From an uncultured Aquimarina sp. (GTDB lineage: Bacteria > Bacteroidota > Bacteroidia > Flavobacteriales > Flavobacteriaceae): DNA of 64,000 nt. Position 1 is the stretch's first letter. The number at the start of each line of letters is the position of its first letter. The DNA is taken from positions 51,061-115,060 of the forward strand of contig CANMDH010000013.1 of assembly GCA_947496555.1 (NCBI GenBank), read 5' to 3'. The translations under genes were made by a program, and so were the position numbers. Positions 43,760-53,627 of the stretch are shown in pieces. The notes under the pieces were generated by a model. That model did no database searches. It worked only from the letters and a program-made list of their open reading frames with translations, and had not been told where the DNA came from.

Positions 43760-45928
43760 TTATCCCTTTACTTTATCTGTTACTTTTTCTGGCAATACCT
43801 CATATCCCATATTAAATAATGTAAATCCAAAAATATCGGCGTATTGTTCGATAGTTTTACTTACCGGTGTGCCAGCACCATGGCCAGCATTAGTTTCTAT
43901 TCTAATTAAAGTGGGGTTCTCACCAGATTGCTTGGCTTGTAGTTCGGCGGCAAATTTGAAGGAATGTGCAGGTACTACACGATCATCATGATCACCAGTG
44001 GTTACCAAAGTTGCCGGATACTGTACACCTTCTTTTACATTATGTACAGGAGAATATCCTTTCATGTATTCAAACATTTCTTTGCTTTCTTCAGACGTTC
44101 CGTAGTCATAAGCCCATCCCGCTCCAGCGGTAAAAGTATGATAACGCAACATATCTAATACCCCTACTGCCGGTAGCGCAACTTTCATAAGGTCTGGTCT
44201 CTGAGTCATCGTAGCTCCAACCAATAACCCTCCATTGGATCCTCCTCTAATGGCGAGGTAATCACTTGAAGTGTATTTATTTTCGATCAAATATTCGGCT
44301 GCGGCTATAAAGTCATCAAATACATTTTGTTTTTGTGTTTTGGTACCGGCAATATGCCATTTTTTACCATATTCACCGCCTCCTCTTAGATTGGGTACAG
44401 CATAAATACCTCCTTGCTCCATCCATACTGCATTTGTTATACTAAAAGAAGGTGTCAAGCTAATATTAAACCCACCATAACCATAAAGTATGGTTGGATT
44501 TTTTCCATTTAACTCAATTCCTTTTTTATGGGTTATGATCATGGGTATTTTTGTGCCATCTTTTGAAAGATAAAAGACCTGCTTACTTTCGTAATCATTG
44601 GGGTTAAAGTCTATTTTAGGCTTATTATAGAGTTTTGAGGTCCCTTCTTCAATATTAAACTTATAAATACTACCTGGAGTTTTATAATTTGTAAAAGAAT
44701 AATAGAGCTCTTTTTCTTCTTTTTTTGATCTGAACCCGTTTGCACTGCCTACACCGGGTAATTCTATTTCACGAATTAATTTTCCATCATAATCATATTG
44801 TAAGACTTTTGATACTGCATCTACCATATATTCTGCAAAGAAATAACCTCCACCTGTTCCTGGACTTAGCACATTTTCAGTTTCTGGGATAAAATCTTTC
44901 CAATGTTCCGAACTAGGGTTATATGCATCCACAGTTACAATTTTCTGATTGGGTGCATCTAAATTGGTAACAAGATAGAGTTTGGATCCAACATTTTCTA
45001 TCAGATAGGTATCACTATCGGTATGATCCAAAATAGTAATCAGTTTACTGTTTGGTTTGGTAAGATCCTTGATAAATAATTTATTGCCAGAAGTAGATAT
45101 ACTTGCCGAGATGGTAAGATAACGATCATCCTCTGTAACACTACCTCCCACGTATCTATGTTTTTCTTCTGGTGTACCGCCAAATATTATTTGATCCTCT
45201 TTTTGAGAAGTGCCTAGTTTATGATAGTATACTTTATGCTGATCTGTTTTGGCAGATAGCTCGCTACCTTTGGGTTTATCGTAACTCGAATAAAAGAATC
45301 CATCATTTCCTTTCCAGGACATTCCGGAAAATTTAACATCGATAATGGTATCTTCTATTACTTCTTTGGTCTCGGCATTTTTAACGATTACTTTTCGCCA
45401 GTCACTTCCCCCTTCAGAAATAGAATAAGCAACCAATTTACCATTTTTAGAAAAACTAACTACTCCTAATGAGGTAGTACCATCTTCGCTAAAGGTGTTT
45501 GGATCAAGGAAAACTTCAGGTTCATCACCTTCATTTTTAAAACGATAAATTACGTATTGATTTTGAAGCCCATCATTTTTATAGAAATAGGTATAATCAC
45601 CTTCTTTAAACGGAGAACTTACTTTTTCGTAGTTCCAAAGGTCAGACAGACGTTTTTTGAGATCTTCTCTAAACGGAATGTTTTGTAAATAACCAAAGGT
45701 GGTTTTGTTTTGGGTTTCTACCCATTTTTCGGTTTCCTCACTTCGATCATCTTCAAGCCAGCGATATGGATCTTTGACTTCGGTTCCAAAATAAGTGTCA
45801 ACGGTGTCAACCTTTTTGGTTTCTGGATAGTTCAATGCAATACTAGTTTTATTGATTTGTTCTTTAGTTTCGTTTTTACAGGCCATCATTAAAAACATAA
45901 TGCACAGCCCAAAAAGTGCTTTTTTCAT
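43760..45928 (-). CDS. Prolyl oligopeptidase family serine peptidase
   Basis: The 722-residue protein has a lipoprotein signal peptide ([10 protein letters not shown], lipid Cys17). The N-terminal part is a seven-bladed propeller (about 75-420; [17 protein letters not shown] at its start). The C-terminal S9A catalytic domain has [11 protein letters not shown] (nucleophile Ser), [14 protein letters not shown] (Asp) and GHGAGTP (His). It should cut short peptides after proline, here outside the inner membrane. Most cytoplasmic homologues lack the lipobox; periplasmic lipoprotein forms are common in Bacteroidetes. It is preceded by a structured element at 45997. Confidence 0.93.
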   Translation of the reverse strand: MKKALFGLCIMFLMMACKNETKEQINKTSIALNYPETKKVDTVDTYFGTEVKDPYRWLEDDRSEETEKWVETQNKTTFGYLQNIPFREDLKKRLSDLWNYEKVSSPFKEGDYTYFYKNDGLQNQYVIYRFKNEGDEPEVFLDPNTFSEDGTTSLGVVSFSKNGKLVAYSISEGGSDWRKVIVKNAETKEVIEDTIIDVKFSGMSWKGNDGFFYSSYDKPKGSELSAKTDQHKVYYHKLGTSQKEDQIIFGGTPEEKHRYVGGSVTEDDRYLTISASISTSGNKLFIKDLTKPNSKLITILDHTDSDTYLIENVGSKLYLVTNLDAPNQKIVTVDAYNPSSEHWKDFIPETENVLSPGTGGGYFFAEYMVDAVSKVLQYDYDGKLIREIELPGVGSANGFRSKKEEKELYYSFTNYKTPGSIYKFNIEEGTSKLYNKPKIDFNPNDYESKQVFYLSKDGTKIPMIITHKKGIELNGKNPTILYGYGGFNISLTPSFSITNAVWMEQGGIYAVPNLRGGGEYGKKWHIAGTKTQKQNVFDDFIAAAEYLIENKYTSSDYLAIRGGSNGGLLVGATMTQRPDLMKVALPAVGVLDMLRYHTFTAGAGWAYDYGTSEESKEMFEYMKGYSPVHNVKEGVQYPATLVTTGDHDDRVVPAHSFKFAAELQAKQSGENPTLIRIETNAGHGAGTPVSKTIEQYADIFGFTLFNMGYEVLPEKVTDKVKG

Positions 45929-45996
45929 AGTATAATTCTATTAAAATAGTTCACAAATCTATCAAAAGTTGTTGCGTTAAATGCTAAAGAAAACAT

Positions 45997-46104
45997 AAAA
46001 AAGACTGCCCTTATTTATTATCCAAAGAAGAAAAAATGGGGTTTCCTTCTATGCTACTTTGGGGTTTAGTAACAGGGTTGTAGGATAATTACCTAAGGAC
46101 AGTC
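45997..46104 (-). ncRNA. Nested-stem RNA structure before the S9A gene
   Basis: Stems nest on the minus strand. Outer: gactgccctta (46003-46013) with taaggacagtc (46094-46104), one mismatch. Next: attatcc (46017-46023) with ggataat (46083-46089). Inner: ccaaag with ctttgg. An A-run at 45997-46002 reads as a U-tract. It lies between the doxX gene and the S9A start. It may be an elaborate terminator or a leader that controls the peptidase gene. Confidence 0.4.
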
Positions 46105-46137
46105 AGAATTTTCTGAAAGAAACGAAAAATTTTGGAC

Positions 46138-46506
46138 TTAGAAAAGTGTTTTGTAGCTATCCCAATATTTAAATATTAAGAAAGTGTTTAAAAGAAATAC
46201 TACAGCTGCAGGTCCAATTCCTGCCGGGTCCAGTGTGACATGAAATAATACAATATTTACTGATATTGGAGCTAATACTACCAATGCAAAAGGAACTGCT
46301 TTATTGATGACCAACAAAAGCCCGGCTATTACTTCGATAAGACCGACGGTTTTCATGATATAACTACTGGCCAATGCACCAAATAAAGTTCCGGCATCTT
46401 GGTTTGCAAATTCGATTGCAGGTAGAAATCCGATAAATTTATTGATTCCAAATACAATAAGAAGCACTCCCAACAATATTCTTAAAACTAAAATTAACTT
46501 GTTCAT
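46138..46506 (-). CDS. DoxX-family membrane protein
   Basis: The 122-residue protein has four membrane segments (about 4-22, 45-65, 68-88, 95-115) with the family motif LRILLGVLLIVFGINKF at the N-terminus and GLIEVIAGLLL in the second helix. DoxX-like proteins are found in respiratory or redox contexts, but their exact role is unclear. A second DoxX-like gene lies at 51011. It is followed on its strand by the structured element at 45997. A terminator between it and asd is at 46603. Confidence 0.82.
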   Translation of the reverse strand: MNKLILVLRILLGVLLIVFGINKFIGFLPAIEFANQDAGTLFGALASSYIMKTVGLIEVIAGLLLVINKAVPFALVVLAPISVNIVLFHVTLDPAGIGPAAVVFLLNTFLIFKYWDSYKTLF

Positions 46507-46600
46507 TGTTTCTATTTTTTAGTGATTAAATTGTTAGGTTAGAGGGAAAAGTGTTAAAAACCTTACATAGTTAGGTTTAGTAAGAACCTTATATGAACAA

Positions 46601-46637
46601 AAAAACCCTTGTATTCACTAAGAAAACAAGGGTTTCG
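46601..46637 (-). terminator. Terminator of asd
   Basis: The arms aaacccttg (46603-46611) and caagggttt (46627-46635) with an A-run on the left, giving a U-tract for the leftward asd transcript. Confidence 0.8.
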
Positions 46638-46656
46638 GTTATTTAGTTTATAGTTA

Positions 46657-47649
46657 TTAGCCTATAAGGTTATTTTCTACGAGATATTCTCCAATCTGTA
46701 CGGCATTGGTAGCTGCTCCTTTACGAAGATTATCGGCAACAATCCACATATTAAGTGCATTTTCTCTGGAGTGGTCTCTACGAATTCTACCTACAAAAAC
46801 ATCGTTTTTACCTTCGGCATAGATAGGCATTGGGTATGTATTCGTATCTGGATTATCTTGTACTGTAACTCCTGGTGTTTGATTTAGGACATTTCTTACC
46901 TCACTTTCATCAAACTGGTTGGCAAACTCAAGGTTTACACTTTCACTATGCCCACCAACAACGGGAATTCGTATCGCCGTAGCGGTTACTGCTATGGTGC
47001 GATCATCAAGAATCTTTTGGGTTTCATTTACCAATTTCATTTCTTCTTTGGTATACCCATTTTCCTGAAAAACATCGCAGTGCGGGATGGCATTTCGATG
47101 AATCGGATACGGATATGCCATTTCTCCTTTCTCGCCTGCGTATTCGTTTTCTAACTGTTGTACAGCTTTGACACCAGTACCAGTAATGGATTGATATGTT
47201 GAAATTACGGCACGCTTGATTTTATATTTGTCATGTAACGGACCCAGAGCCATGACTAATTGAATCGTTGAGCAATTAGGATTAGCAATAATTTTATCTT
47301 CTGCGGTCAATGATTTGGCATTAATTTCGGGCACCACTAATTTTTTAGTAGGATCCATCCTCCAGGCAGAAGAATTATCGATGACCGTTACTCCCGCTTC
47401 TGCAAATTTTGGTGCCCACTCAAGCGAGGTGCTTCCTCCTGCAGAAAACAAAGCAACGTCGGGTTTCATCTCTACTGCGGTAGTGAGACCAACTACAGTA
47501 TATTCATTTCCTTTATATGATATTTTTTTTCCAACGGATCGTTCTGAAGCTACAGGGATCAATTCTGAAACTGGAAAATTTCTTTCTTCTAATACTTTTA
47601 ACATTACGGTTCCTACCAACCCGGTAGCACCTACAACAGCTACTTTCAT
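46657..47649 (-). CDS. asd: Aspartate-semialdehyde dehydrogenase
   Basis: The 330-residue enzyme reduces aspartyl phosphate to the semialdehyde for lysine, threonine, methionine and diaminopimelate synthesis. The N-terminal nucleotide motif is VVGATGLVG (5-13), the catalytic Cys126 lies in ANPNCSTIQLVMAL, and the catalytic His in RIPVVGGHSESVNLEF. The length is usual. A perfect 20-base palindrome lies just upstream (47665-47684) and could control it. A terminator follows. Confidence 0.96.
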   Translation of the reverse strand: MKVAVVGATGLVGTVMLKVLEERNFPVSELIPVASERSVGKKISYKGNEYTVVGLTTAVEMKPDVALFSAGGSTSLEWAPKFAEAGVTVIDNSSAWRMDPTKKLVVPEINAKSLTAEDKIIANPNCSTIQLVMALGPLHDKYKIKRAVISTYQSITGTGVKAVQQLENEYAGEKGEMAYPYPIHRNAIPHCDVFQENGYTKEEMKLVNETQKILDDRTIAVTATAIRIPVVGGHSESVNLEFANQFDESEVRNVLNQTPGVTVQDNPDTNTYPMPIYAEGKNDVFVGRIRRDHSRENALNMWIVADNLRKGAATNAVQIGEYLVENNLIG

Positions 47650-47664
47650 GTAATTAACTTTTTC

Positions 47665-47684
47665 ATTTTTGCATATGCAAAAAT
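47665..47684 (-). promoter_or_regulatory. Perfect 20-base palindrome before asd
   Basis: ATTTTTGCATATGCAAAAAT is its own reverse complement. On the minus strand its first half contains ATTTTTG, a near match to the -7 box, and it ends 16 bases before the asd start. It may be an operator overlapping the core promoter, or chance in AT-rich DNA. Confidence 0.4.
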
Positions 47685-47878
47685 CGTATAAACTCTTTTA
47701 AATTGCAGCAAAAGTGAGGAATATTTCCAATATGGCAAGCGTTTATGCAGAAAATATAGAAATTCGCATGTTTTGTTAAATATTTAACTTTTTGTAAAAA
47801 ATAACCGCCCAGTTAAGGACGGTTTAGTTAGAATATATAGTATAGCGGTCGCTATAGATAAATCGGTTTAAATAGAGA

Positions 47879-48292
47879 TTATTGTTTTTTCAGTAAATCT
47901 CTTATTTCTGCCAATAACTCTTCTTGAGTTGGACCAGCTGGTGCTGCAGGAGCCGCTTCTTCTTTTTTCTGTGATCTTTCGTAGGCTTTTAGTACCATGA
48001 AAATACAGAAACCAATAATAATAAAGTCAATCACTGTTTGAACAAAAGACCCATAATTTATAGTTACTGGTGCAATGGCTTCTCCTGCTTCGTTAACTGA
48101 AGCTTCTGTGAGTTGAAATTTAAGATCGGTAAAATTAACTTTACCTAACAATAGACCAATTGGAGGCATTAAAACATCATTGGTAAATGATGTCACAATT
48201 TTACCAAATGCGCCACCAACGATAACCGCTGTAGCAAGATTTACAATGTCGCCCTTCAATAAGAAGGATTTAAAATCTTTTATAAAACCCAT
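47879..48292 (-). CDS. mscL: Large-conductance mechanosensitive channel
   Basis: The 137-residue protein has the MscL pattern: N-terminal helix and first membrane segment FKSFLLKGDIVNLATAVIVGGAFGKIVTSF (about 8-35), a periplasmic loop (about 45-75), second membrane segment VQTVIDFIIIGFCIFMVLKAY and a charged C-terminal helix (EELLAEIRDLLKK). It opens under membrane tension to release solutes in osmotic downshock. It stands alone between asd and alr. A hairpin TATAGCG/CGCTATA (47841-47856) follows it. Confidence 0.95.
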   Translation of the reverse strand: MGFIKDFKSFLLKGDIVNLATAVIVGGAFGKIVTSFTNDVLMPPIGLLLGKVNFTDLKFQLTEASVNEAGEAIAPVTINYGSFVQTVIDFIIIGFCIFMVLKAYERSQKKEEAAPAAPAGPTQEELLAEIRDLLKKQ

Positions 48293-48393
48293 ATGTATTA
48301 GATTTAGATAGTTAGTATAGGTCTAATTTAACAAAAATTTAGAGACTTCAGTAGAAATTAAATGCGCAAACATTTTTGGTTTCTCGATGAAAA

Positions 48394-49506
48394 TCAATTT
48401 TCATCGATGATCACACGTTTTACTCTTGGGGATATTGCAGTAAGTAATTCATATGAAATGGTTCCAGAGTATTCTGCAACTTGCGCAGCATTAGAATCTG
48501 CATCAAAAATTACCACCTCATCTCCTTCTTTACAATTAATATTTGTAACATCTACCATAATCATATCCATACACACATTACCAAGGATATAAGCTCGTTG
48601 ATTATTTATGGTTACAAACCCCTTCTTATTACCATATTGCCTGCTAATTCCATCTGCGTGTCCAATAGGAATGGTGGCCGTTTTGGTAAAATCGGTTGCT
48701 TTAAAAGCTCGGTTATATCCTAAGGTTTCACCTGGTTCTAGTTTGTGTATTTGTGAAATTACAGATTTTAAGGAAGCAACCGGTCTTAGTTTCTTATCAA
48801 ATTTTACTTCATTACCATATCCATAAAGACCAATACCGGTACGAACCATATCAAAATGTGCTTCGGGGTAATTCAAAATTCCAGATGTATTCGATTGGTG
48901 AAGTATAGGCGTATATCCCAGTTTATCGCTTATTTCGTTTGCCGTTTTCTTAAAAGAATTGATTTGACTTAATGTAAATTCTCTTTCATTGTGGTCTTCG
49001 CTAGCAGCAAGGTGAGAAAGTAAAGAAACCACTTTTACGGCATTTGTTACTTTAAGTTGATCCATGATGTGATCAACATCATTTTCCCAGAAACCAATGC
49101 GATTTAACCCGGTATTAAATTTAATATGAACGGGATACTCCTTTTCGTCCAGTAGCGTGGCAATCTTAATAAATTCTCCTAAGGTTCTCGAGCTATATAA
49201 ACTAGGTTCTAGTTGATGTTCAATTAACTTTGGGAAATTGACGGGCTGCGGATGCAAAACCAGAATCGGGGCTTTCACTCCTGCCTCACGAAGTATAATA
49301 CCTTCAGAGGCATAGGCCACGGCAAAATAATCGGCACCAATTTCTTCAAGGTGCGTAGCAATGGTCGCAGCATCACTTCCATAACCAGAAGCTTTTACAA
49401 CGGCCAACATCTTTACATGAGCGGCAACCTTACTTTTAAGATAATTGAAATTATGGGTAAGATGAGCTAGATTAATTTCTAACACCGTTTCTTTTATACT
49501 ACTCAT
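48394..49506 (-). CDS. alr: Alanine racemase
   Basis: I start at ATG 49506 (370 aa; [20 protein letters not shown]), the usual opening. The longer ORF upstream lies inside tdk. PLP Lys38 is in [13 protein letters not shown], and the C-terminal Tyr region reads [10 protein letters not shown] with the domain continuing to the end. It converts L- to D-alanine for peptidoglycan. The start overlaps the tdk stop by eight bases, so tdk and alr are translationally coupled, a known flavobacterial pairing. Confidence 0.95.
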   Translation of the reverse strand: MSSIKETVLEINLAHLTHNFNYLKSKVAAHVKMLAVVKASGYGSDAATIATHLEEIGADYFAVAYASEGIILREAGVKAPILVLHPQPVNFPKLIEHQLEPSLYSSRTLGEFIKIATLLDEKEYPVHIKFNTGLNRIGFWENDVDHIMDQLKVTNAVKVVSLLSHLAASEDHNEREFTLSQINSFKKTANEISDKLGYTPILHQSNTSGILNYPEAHFDMVRTGIGLYGYGNEVKFDKKLRPVASLKSVISQIHKLEPGETLGYNRAFKATDFTKTATIPIGHADGISRQYGNKKGFVTINNQRAYILGNVCMDMIMVDVTNINCKEGDEVVIFDADSNAAQVAEYSGTISYELLTAISPRVKRVIIDEN

Positions 49507-50137
49507 CAGATTTTTTTGATATTTCTTCTGGATCTTTAACATCCATTTTGTTAACCTTTTCTTTAAGCATTGCTTTGTAATATGCAGCACGGCTTAAAGG
49601 CTCATATTCTTCGGTTTCTCCAAGCAAAACAAGGTCGTCTTTTCTTGATTTTCTGTAACTGAACTGCGCAAGATTCCCTGTTCGGGTACAAACAGCATGC
49701 ACTTTGGTAACGTACTCTGCAGTTGCCATGAGTGCAGGCATGGGGCCAAAAGGATTTCCTTTAAAATCCATATCCAAGCCAGCTACAATCACGCGAATCC
49801 CTTGATTAGCCAGGTCATTACAAACAGCCACTATTTCATCATCAAAAAACTGTGCTTCGTCAATCCCTACTACATCACAAGTATCGGCAAGAATTCTGAT
49901 ATTGGCTGCAGCTGGTACAGGAGTAGAACGAATTTCATTAGAGTCGTGCGAAACTACCATCTCATCATCATAGCGCACATCAATGGCGGGTTTAAATATT
50001 TCAACTTTTTGTTTGGCAAACTGTGCACGTTTTAATCTGCGAATCAATTCTTCGGTTTTTCCTGAAAACATAGAACCACAGATTACTTCTATCCACCCAA
50101 ATTGCTCTTTATGATTTACCGTATTTTCGAGAAACAT
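49499..50137 (-). CDS. tdk: Thymidine kinase, type II
   Basis: The 212-residue enzyme phosphorylates thymidine in the salvage pathway. Walker A is [11 protein letters not shown] (21-31, Lys27), the Walker B region [13 protein letters not shown], and the lasso region holds the TK1-like stretch [21 protein letters not shown]. The zinc-ribbon cysteines of many TK1-type enzymes are reduced here to one in VHAVCTRTG, so zinc binding is probably lost. It is coupled to alr downstream. Confidence 0.93.
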   Translation of the reverse strand: MFLENTVNHKEQFGWIEVICGSMFSGKTEELIRRLKRAQFAKQKVEIFKPAIDVRYDDEMVVSHDSNEIRSTPVPAAANIRILADTCDVVGIDEAQFFDDEIVAVCNDLANQGIRVIVAGLDMDFKGNPFGPMPALMATAEYVTKVHAVCTRTGNLAQFSYRKSRKDDLVLLGETEEYEPLSRAAYYKAMLKEKVNKMDVKDPEEISKKSDE

Positions 50138-50243
50138 TTTGTATTTTTCAGAATCAATTAAAAGGAATCCCTTCTCCTTTTGCTAAAGATGGGGTAAATT
50201 TATTAAAAAACAAAAAGCAGTATTACAAACGAATAAGAAAGTT

Positions 50244-50993
50244 ATGAAGAAGAAATTGGAAGCGGAACTGGTAAGTATTGCTCACAGAATATTGCAACTA
50301 AAAGATACGTCTACATTATCTCAGCTTCAGGAAGAGGCGAGGCAGTTATATGAAAAGCTCACAATACTAAATTTTGCAGAAACACATTTTACAGGACCAA
50401 AACCTACTATAGGTCAGGTGAGAGCTACTCTAGATAATGATGAATCTGAAGAATTAAAGAAAGTACGCGAAAAAATCAAAGCCATTATTGAACCTAAACC
50501 TGATCCTGTTGTTGAAAAACTAAAGATTCAGGAATTACCAGAGCCACTTGATAATTCTAAGGAAAAAGCAGAAGAAGCAATAAATATCGATAGCAAGCCA
50601 GAACTGGTTATTGAAGAAATAAATGCAAGGGTTACTGAAGATCTTTTTGTGCCGGCTTCTGCAACAACAGAAGAGAGCAGTTCTTTTGCCAAATCAACAC
50701 ATGAACAAGGTGATAATGAAGGCCCAAATGAAAAACCGAAATCTTTGAATGATCAGCTACGCAAGGAAATACACATAGGATTAAATGATCGATTGGCTTT
50801 TATCAAAAACCTTTTTGAAGGTAGCACACCAGATTATAATAGGGTACTTTCTCAATTAGGTACTATGAGAAGTAAAAACGAAGCTCAAGATTTCATTAAA
50901 AACATGATAAAGCCCGATTATAATAACTGGGAAAGTAAAGAAGAGTATGAAGAACGGTTTATGGATATCGTATTAAACAAGTTTGAATACTAA
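50244..50993 (+). CDS. Conserved hypothetical protein, Lys/Glu-rich
   Basis: The 249-residue protein has a helical N-terminus (KKLEAELVSIAHRILQLKDTS; LQEEARQLYEKLTILNF). A low-complexity acidic-Pro middle (about 85-170) follows, and then a conserved C-terminal domain (about 172-249; SLNDQLRKEIHIGLNDRLAF, then NWESKEEYEERFMDIVLNKF). There is no signal peptide or membrane segment. I know it only as a protein of unknown function conserved in Flavobacteriia. It is 17 bases upstream of a DoxX gene. Confidence 0.75.
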   Translation: MKKKLEAELVSIAHRILQLKDTSTLSQLQEEARQLYEKLTILNFAETHFTGPKPTIGQVRATLDNDESEELKKVREKIKAIIEPKPDPVVEKLKIQELPEPLDNSKEKAEEAINIDSKPELVIEEINARVTEDLFVPASATTEESSSFAKSTHEQGDNEGPNEKPKSLNDQLRKEIHIGLNDRLAFIKNLFEGSTPDYNRVLSQLGTMRSKNEAQDFIKNMIKPDYNNWESKEEYEERFMDIVLNKFEY

Positions 50994-51010
50994 TACTAAA
51001 TTTTGAACAT

Positions 51011-51358
51011 ATGAAAATCGTTTATTGGATTGCCACAGGATTGTTCTCTGCATTAATGTTATTTTCTGCTGGGATGTATTTTTTCAATCATGAAGAGATT
51101 GTTAAAACCTTTACATCATTCAACTACCCTAGTTATGTTATTTATCCGTTGGCTATATTAAAGCTATCAGGAATTACCGTTATTCTATTAAATAAATGGA
51201 AATTGTTGAAAGAATGGGCATACGCAGGGTTTTTCTTCAATTTTGTGTTGGCATTTTTTGCACATCAACAAGCAGGTGATGGAGAATGGGCTGGAGCATT
51301 AATGGCCTTGGTGTTTTTGTTAACTTCTTATTTTTTAGGTAAAAAAGTAAGACCATAA
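51011..51358 (+). CDS. DoxX-like membrane protein
   Basis: The 115-residue protein has four membrane segments (about 5-22, 43-60, 70-88, 95-112) with the DoxX-like pattern (IATGLFSALMLFSAGMYFF; YPLAILKLSGITVILL). It is in the same direction as the preceding hypothetical gene and 17 bases from it. Function is unknown. It is paralogous in fold, not closely in sequence, to the 46138 protein. Confidence 0.78.
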   Translation: MKIVYWIATGLFSALMLFSAGMYFFNHEEIVKTFTSFNYPSYVIYPLAILKLSGITVILLNKWKLLKEWAYAGFFFNFVLAFFAHQQAGDGEWAGALMALVFLLTSYFLGKKVRP

Positions 51359-51416
51359 CGGTTATCATAAGAATCAAAAGTTATCTTTGAAGCTGTCTAG
51401 AAAGGTTCTAATTAAA

Positions 51417-51497
51417 TGTCATTCTGAATTCATTTCAGAATCTCATTATTATAAATCACAAATTTTTATGAGATCCTGAATCAAGTTCAGGATGACA
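51417..51497. repeat. Inverted-repeat element, 81 bases
   Basis: The terminal 30 bases of each side (from TGTCATTCTGAA at 51417 and to TTCAGGATGACA at 51497) match as inverted repeats at 24 of 30 positions. Several differences keep G-U pairing. It looks like a MITE-like or REP-type element between the DoxX gene and rsmI. It contains the spurious upstream ATG of the rsmI frame. Confidence 0.75.
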
Positions 51498-51536
51498 ACA
51501 ACTCACTTTTTAGACAGTTTCTTTTTATTTCAGTAT

Positions 51537-52211
51537 ATGTCAAAATTATACCTTGTACCAACACCCATTGGTAATCTCGATGATATAACTTTTAGAGCGA
51601 TTAAAGTTCTAAAAGAAGTAGACTTAATATTGGCCGAAGATACTCGCACTAGTGGCAAATTAATGAAGCATTTTGAGATTGCTACGCCTATGCAAAGTCA
51701 TCATATGCATAATGAGCACAAAACGGTTGATCGGATTGTGCAAAGATTACAATGCGGAGAAACCATTGCCCTGATTAGTGATGCAGGAACACCAGCTATA
51801 AGTGACCCGGGATTTTTGCTTACAAGGGCTTGCATAGAAAATAATATCGAGGTTGAATGCCTGCCGGGTGCCACAGCTTTTGTTCCTGCTTTGGTAAATA
51901 GTGGGCTGCCAAATGACAAGTTTGTTTTTGAAGGATTTTTACCGGTAAAGAAAGGGAGGCAAACCCGACTAAAATTGCTAGCAGAAGAAACCCGAACCAT
52001 GATTTTTTATGAATCGCCACATAAATTAATCAAGACATTAGGAAACTTTGTCGAATATTTTGGTGAAGATCGCCAAGTATCTGTATCTCGAGAATTGAGT
52101 AAACTTTATGAAGAAACCATTCGGGGTACGGCAAAACAAGTTTTAGCACATTTTGAAAATAAACCTCCCAAAGGAGAGATTGTGGTAGTGGTTGAAGGAA
52201 AAAAGAGGTAA
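51537..52211 (+). CDS. rsmI: 16S rRNA (cytidine-1402-2'-O)-methyltransferase
   Basis: ATG 51537 (224 aa; MSKLYLVPTPIGNLDDITFR) is the usual start. The upstream in-frame ATG lies inside a repeat element. The tetrapyrrole-methylase-type fold shows EDTRTSGKLMKHF, ISDAGTPAISDPG and VECLPGATAFVPALVNSGLP. It methylates C1402 of 16S rRNA with SAM. The stop overlaps the start of the uracil-DNA glycosylase family gene by one base. Confidence 0.95.
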   Translation: MSKLYLVPTPIGNLDDITFRAIKVLKEVDLILAEDTRTSGKLMKHFEIATPMQSHHMHNEHKTVDRIVQRLQCGETIALISDAGTPAISDPGFLLTRACIENNIEVECLPGATAFVPALVNSGLPNDKFVFEGFLPVKKGRQTRLKLLAEETRTMIFYESPHKLIKTLGNFVEYFGEDRQVSVSRELSKLYEETIRGTAKQVLAHFENKPPKGEIVVVVEGKKR

Positions 52212-52783
52212 TGGATAAACTACTTTTGGATATTAAAGCCTGTGAAGTGTGTAAAGCACACTTACCACTAGGTCCTAGACCGGTAGTTTCTGGTCATCCC
52301 GATGCTAGGATTATAATTATTGGGCAAGCCCCAGGGACCAAAGTTCATGCATCCGGGATTCCGTGGGATGACGCGAGTGGTAAGCAACTTAGAAAATGGC
52401 TGGACATTACAGAGGATATGTTCTACGATGAAACTAAAATAGCGATCGTTCCTATGGGATTTTGTTATCCGGGAAAAGGGAAAAGTGGCGATCTTCCGCC
52501 AAGACCAGAATGCGCACCGCTTTGGCATCAACAGATATTAGATCATATGCCAAATATAGAATTGGTCATTCTTATTGGTCAGTACGCTCAAAAATATTAT
52601 TTAGCCAAAAAGACCAAAAGAACCTTGACCGAAACGGTTAGAGCATATCACGAATATTTACCTATTTATTTTCCGTTACCACACCCGTCTCCCAGAAATC
52701 GATTCTGGCTTACCAAAAATCCATGGTTCAAGGATATGGTGGTACCTGTTCTTCAGCAAAAAGTAAAGAAAGTTTTGATTTAG
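52211..52783 (+). CDS. Uracil-DNA glycosylase family protein
   Basis: The 190-residue protein has the active-site motif IIGQAPGTKVHASGIPWDDASG (about 37-58) and the C-terminal motif PLPHPSPRNRFW with the His used in base recognition. CEVCKAH near the start and CYPGKGKSG further on resemble, but do not complete, the cysteines of the 4Fe-4S class. It is best named as a family member, since the exact type (and whether it removes uracil or hypoxanthine) is open. The start codon overlaps the rsmI stop. Confidence 0.85.
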   Translation: MDKLLLDIKACEVCKAHLPLGPRPVVSGHPDARIIIIGQAPGTKVHASGIPWDDASGKQLRKWLDITEDMFYDETKIAIVPMGFCYPGKGKSGDLPPRPECAPLWHQQILDHMPNIELVILIGQYAQKYYLAKKTKRTLTETVRAYHEYLPIYFPLPHPSPRNRFWLTKNPWFKDMVVPVLQQKVKKVLI

Positions 52784-52867
52784 GGTGTTTTTTCCCCGAA
52801 ACTCTCATAATAAATAGGTTGTAATGTTGTTATTGAAACACTAAGCCTCATTGTAAACTTATTACTG

Positions 52868-53566
52868 TTGAAAAAGAAGCCTTTACTTGCAATTATCGGA
52901 ATCAGCTTGCTGGTATTTTTATTATGGCAATTACCTTATTTTGCCTTAATACAATATCCGTTGTTGCTCTTGGGAACCTGGTTTCATGAAATGGGGCATG
53001 GGCTTACCGCATTGCTTTTAGGAGGAAAATTTTACTATTTAGAGATTTATGATAATGGTGGTGGCGTTGCCTATTCTAATGTTTCATTTAGCTATCTAGA
53101 GTATAATATTGCCAGGGCAATCACTTCGGCAGGAGGATTATTGGGACCAGCTATCTCGGGAGCCGTTTTAATTGCTTCTGCTAGAAATCGAATTACTTCT
53201 AAAATTGCACTTTGGCTATTATTGGTGATCATGGTACTGTCCTTATGTTTGTGGATTTATGAATTATTAGCCTTAGTTATTCTAAGTGTCTTTGCGGCAA
53301 TTTTGTTTTTTATTGCTATTTTAAGGGTAAGGAGACTGGAAGCATTTGCCCTATTATTTTTGGGAACCCAATGTGTGCTTAGTACCTATTTGCAAACCGC
53401 ATATTTGTTTACCAAGCAATTTGAGCGAGATGGGAGAGTGCAGTACTCTGATACCCAAATGATCGCTGCACATTTGCCCGGTGAATATTGGATGTGGGCC
53501 TTGTTAATTCTTTTGATTAGTATGTTCTTGTTGTATAAAAGCTATCGGTATTATTTAAAAAGATGA
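52868..53566 (+). CDS. M50-like membrane metalloprotease
   Basis: The 232-residue membrane protein starts at TTG 52868 and has about six membrane segments. The zinc site HEMGH is in WFHEMGHGLTALLLGG (about 39-54), and a second conserved patch YNIARAITSAGGLLGPAISG lies in the next membrane region. M50 proteases cut membrane proteins within the bilayer. I do not see the canonical NPDG motif, so it belongs to a divergent branch. The stop lies inside the terminator hairpin at 53561. Confidence 0.8.
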   Translation: MKKKPLLAIIGISLLVFLLWQLPYFALIQYPLLLLGTWFHEMGHGLTALLLGGKFYYLEIYDNGGGVAYSNVSFSYLEYNIARAITSAGGLLGPAISGAVLIASARNRITSKIALWLLLVIMVLSLCLWIYELLALVILSVFAAILFFIAILRVRRLEAFALLFLGTQCVLSTYLQTAYLFTKQFERDGRVQYSDTQMIAAHLPGEYWMWALLILLISMFLLYKSYRYYLKR

Positions 53567-53599
53567 TCTTCACAATGTAATTGTGAAGATCATCTTTTT
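53561..53599. terminator. Bidirectional terminator
   Basis: Perfect 15-bp arms agatgatcttcacaa (53561-53575) and the complement (53581-53595), flanked by A's and T's. It contains the M50 stop codon. Confidence 0.88.
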
Positions 53600-53627
53600 G
53601 TGAACTAAAATTTTGTGGTTTCCTTTT

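Noticed and set aside
45997-46104. SRP RNA or 6S RNA at this nested stem
   Set aside because: The conserved SRP tetraloop region is missing and the length is too short for 6S RNA.
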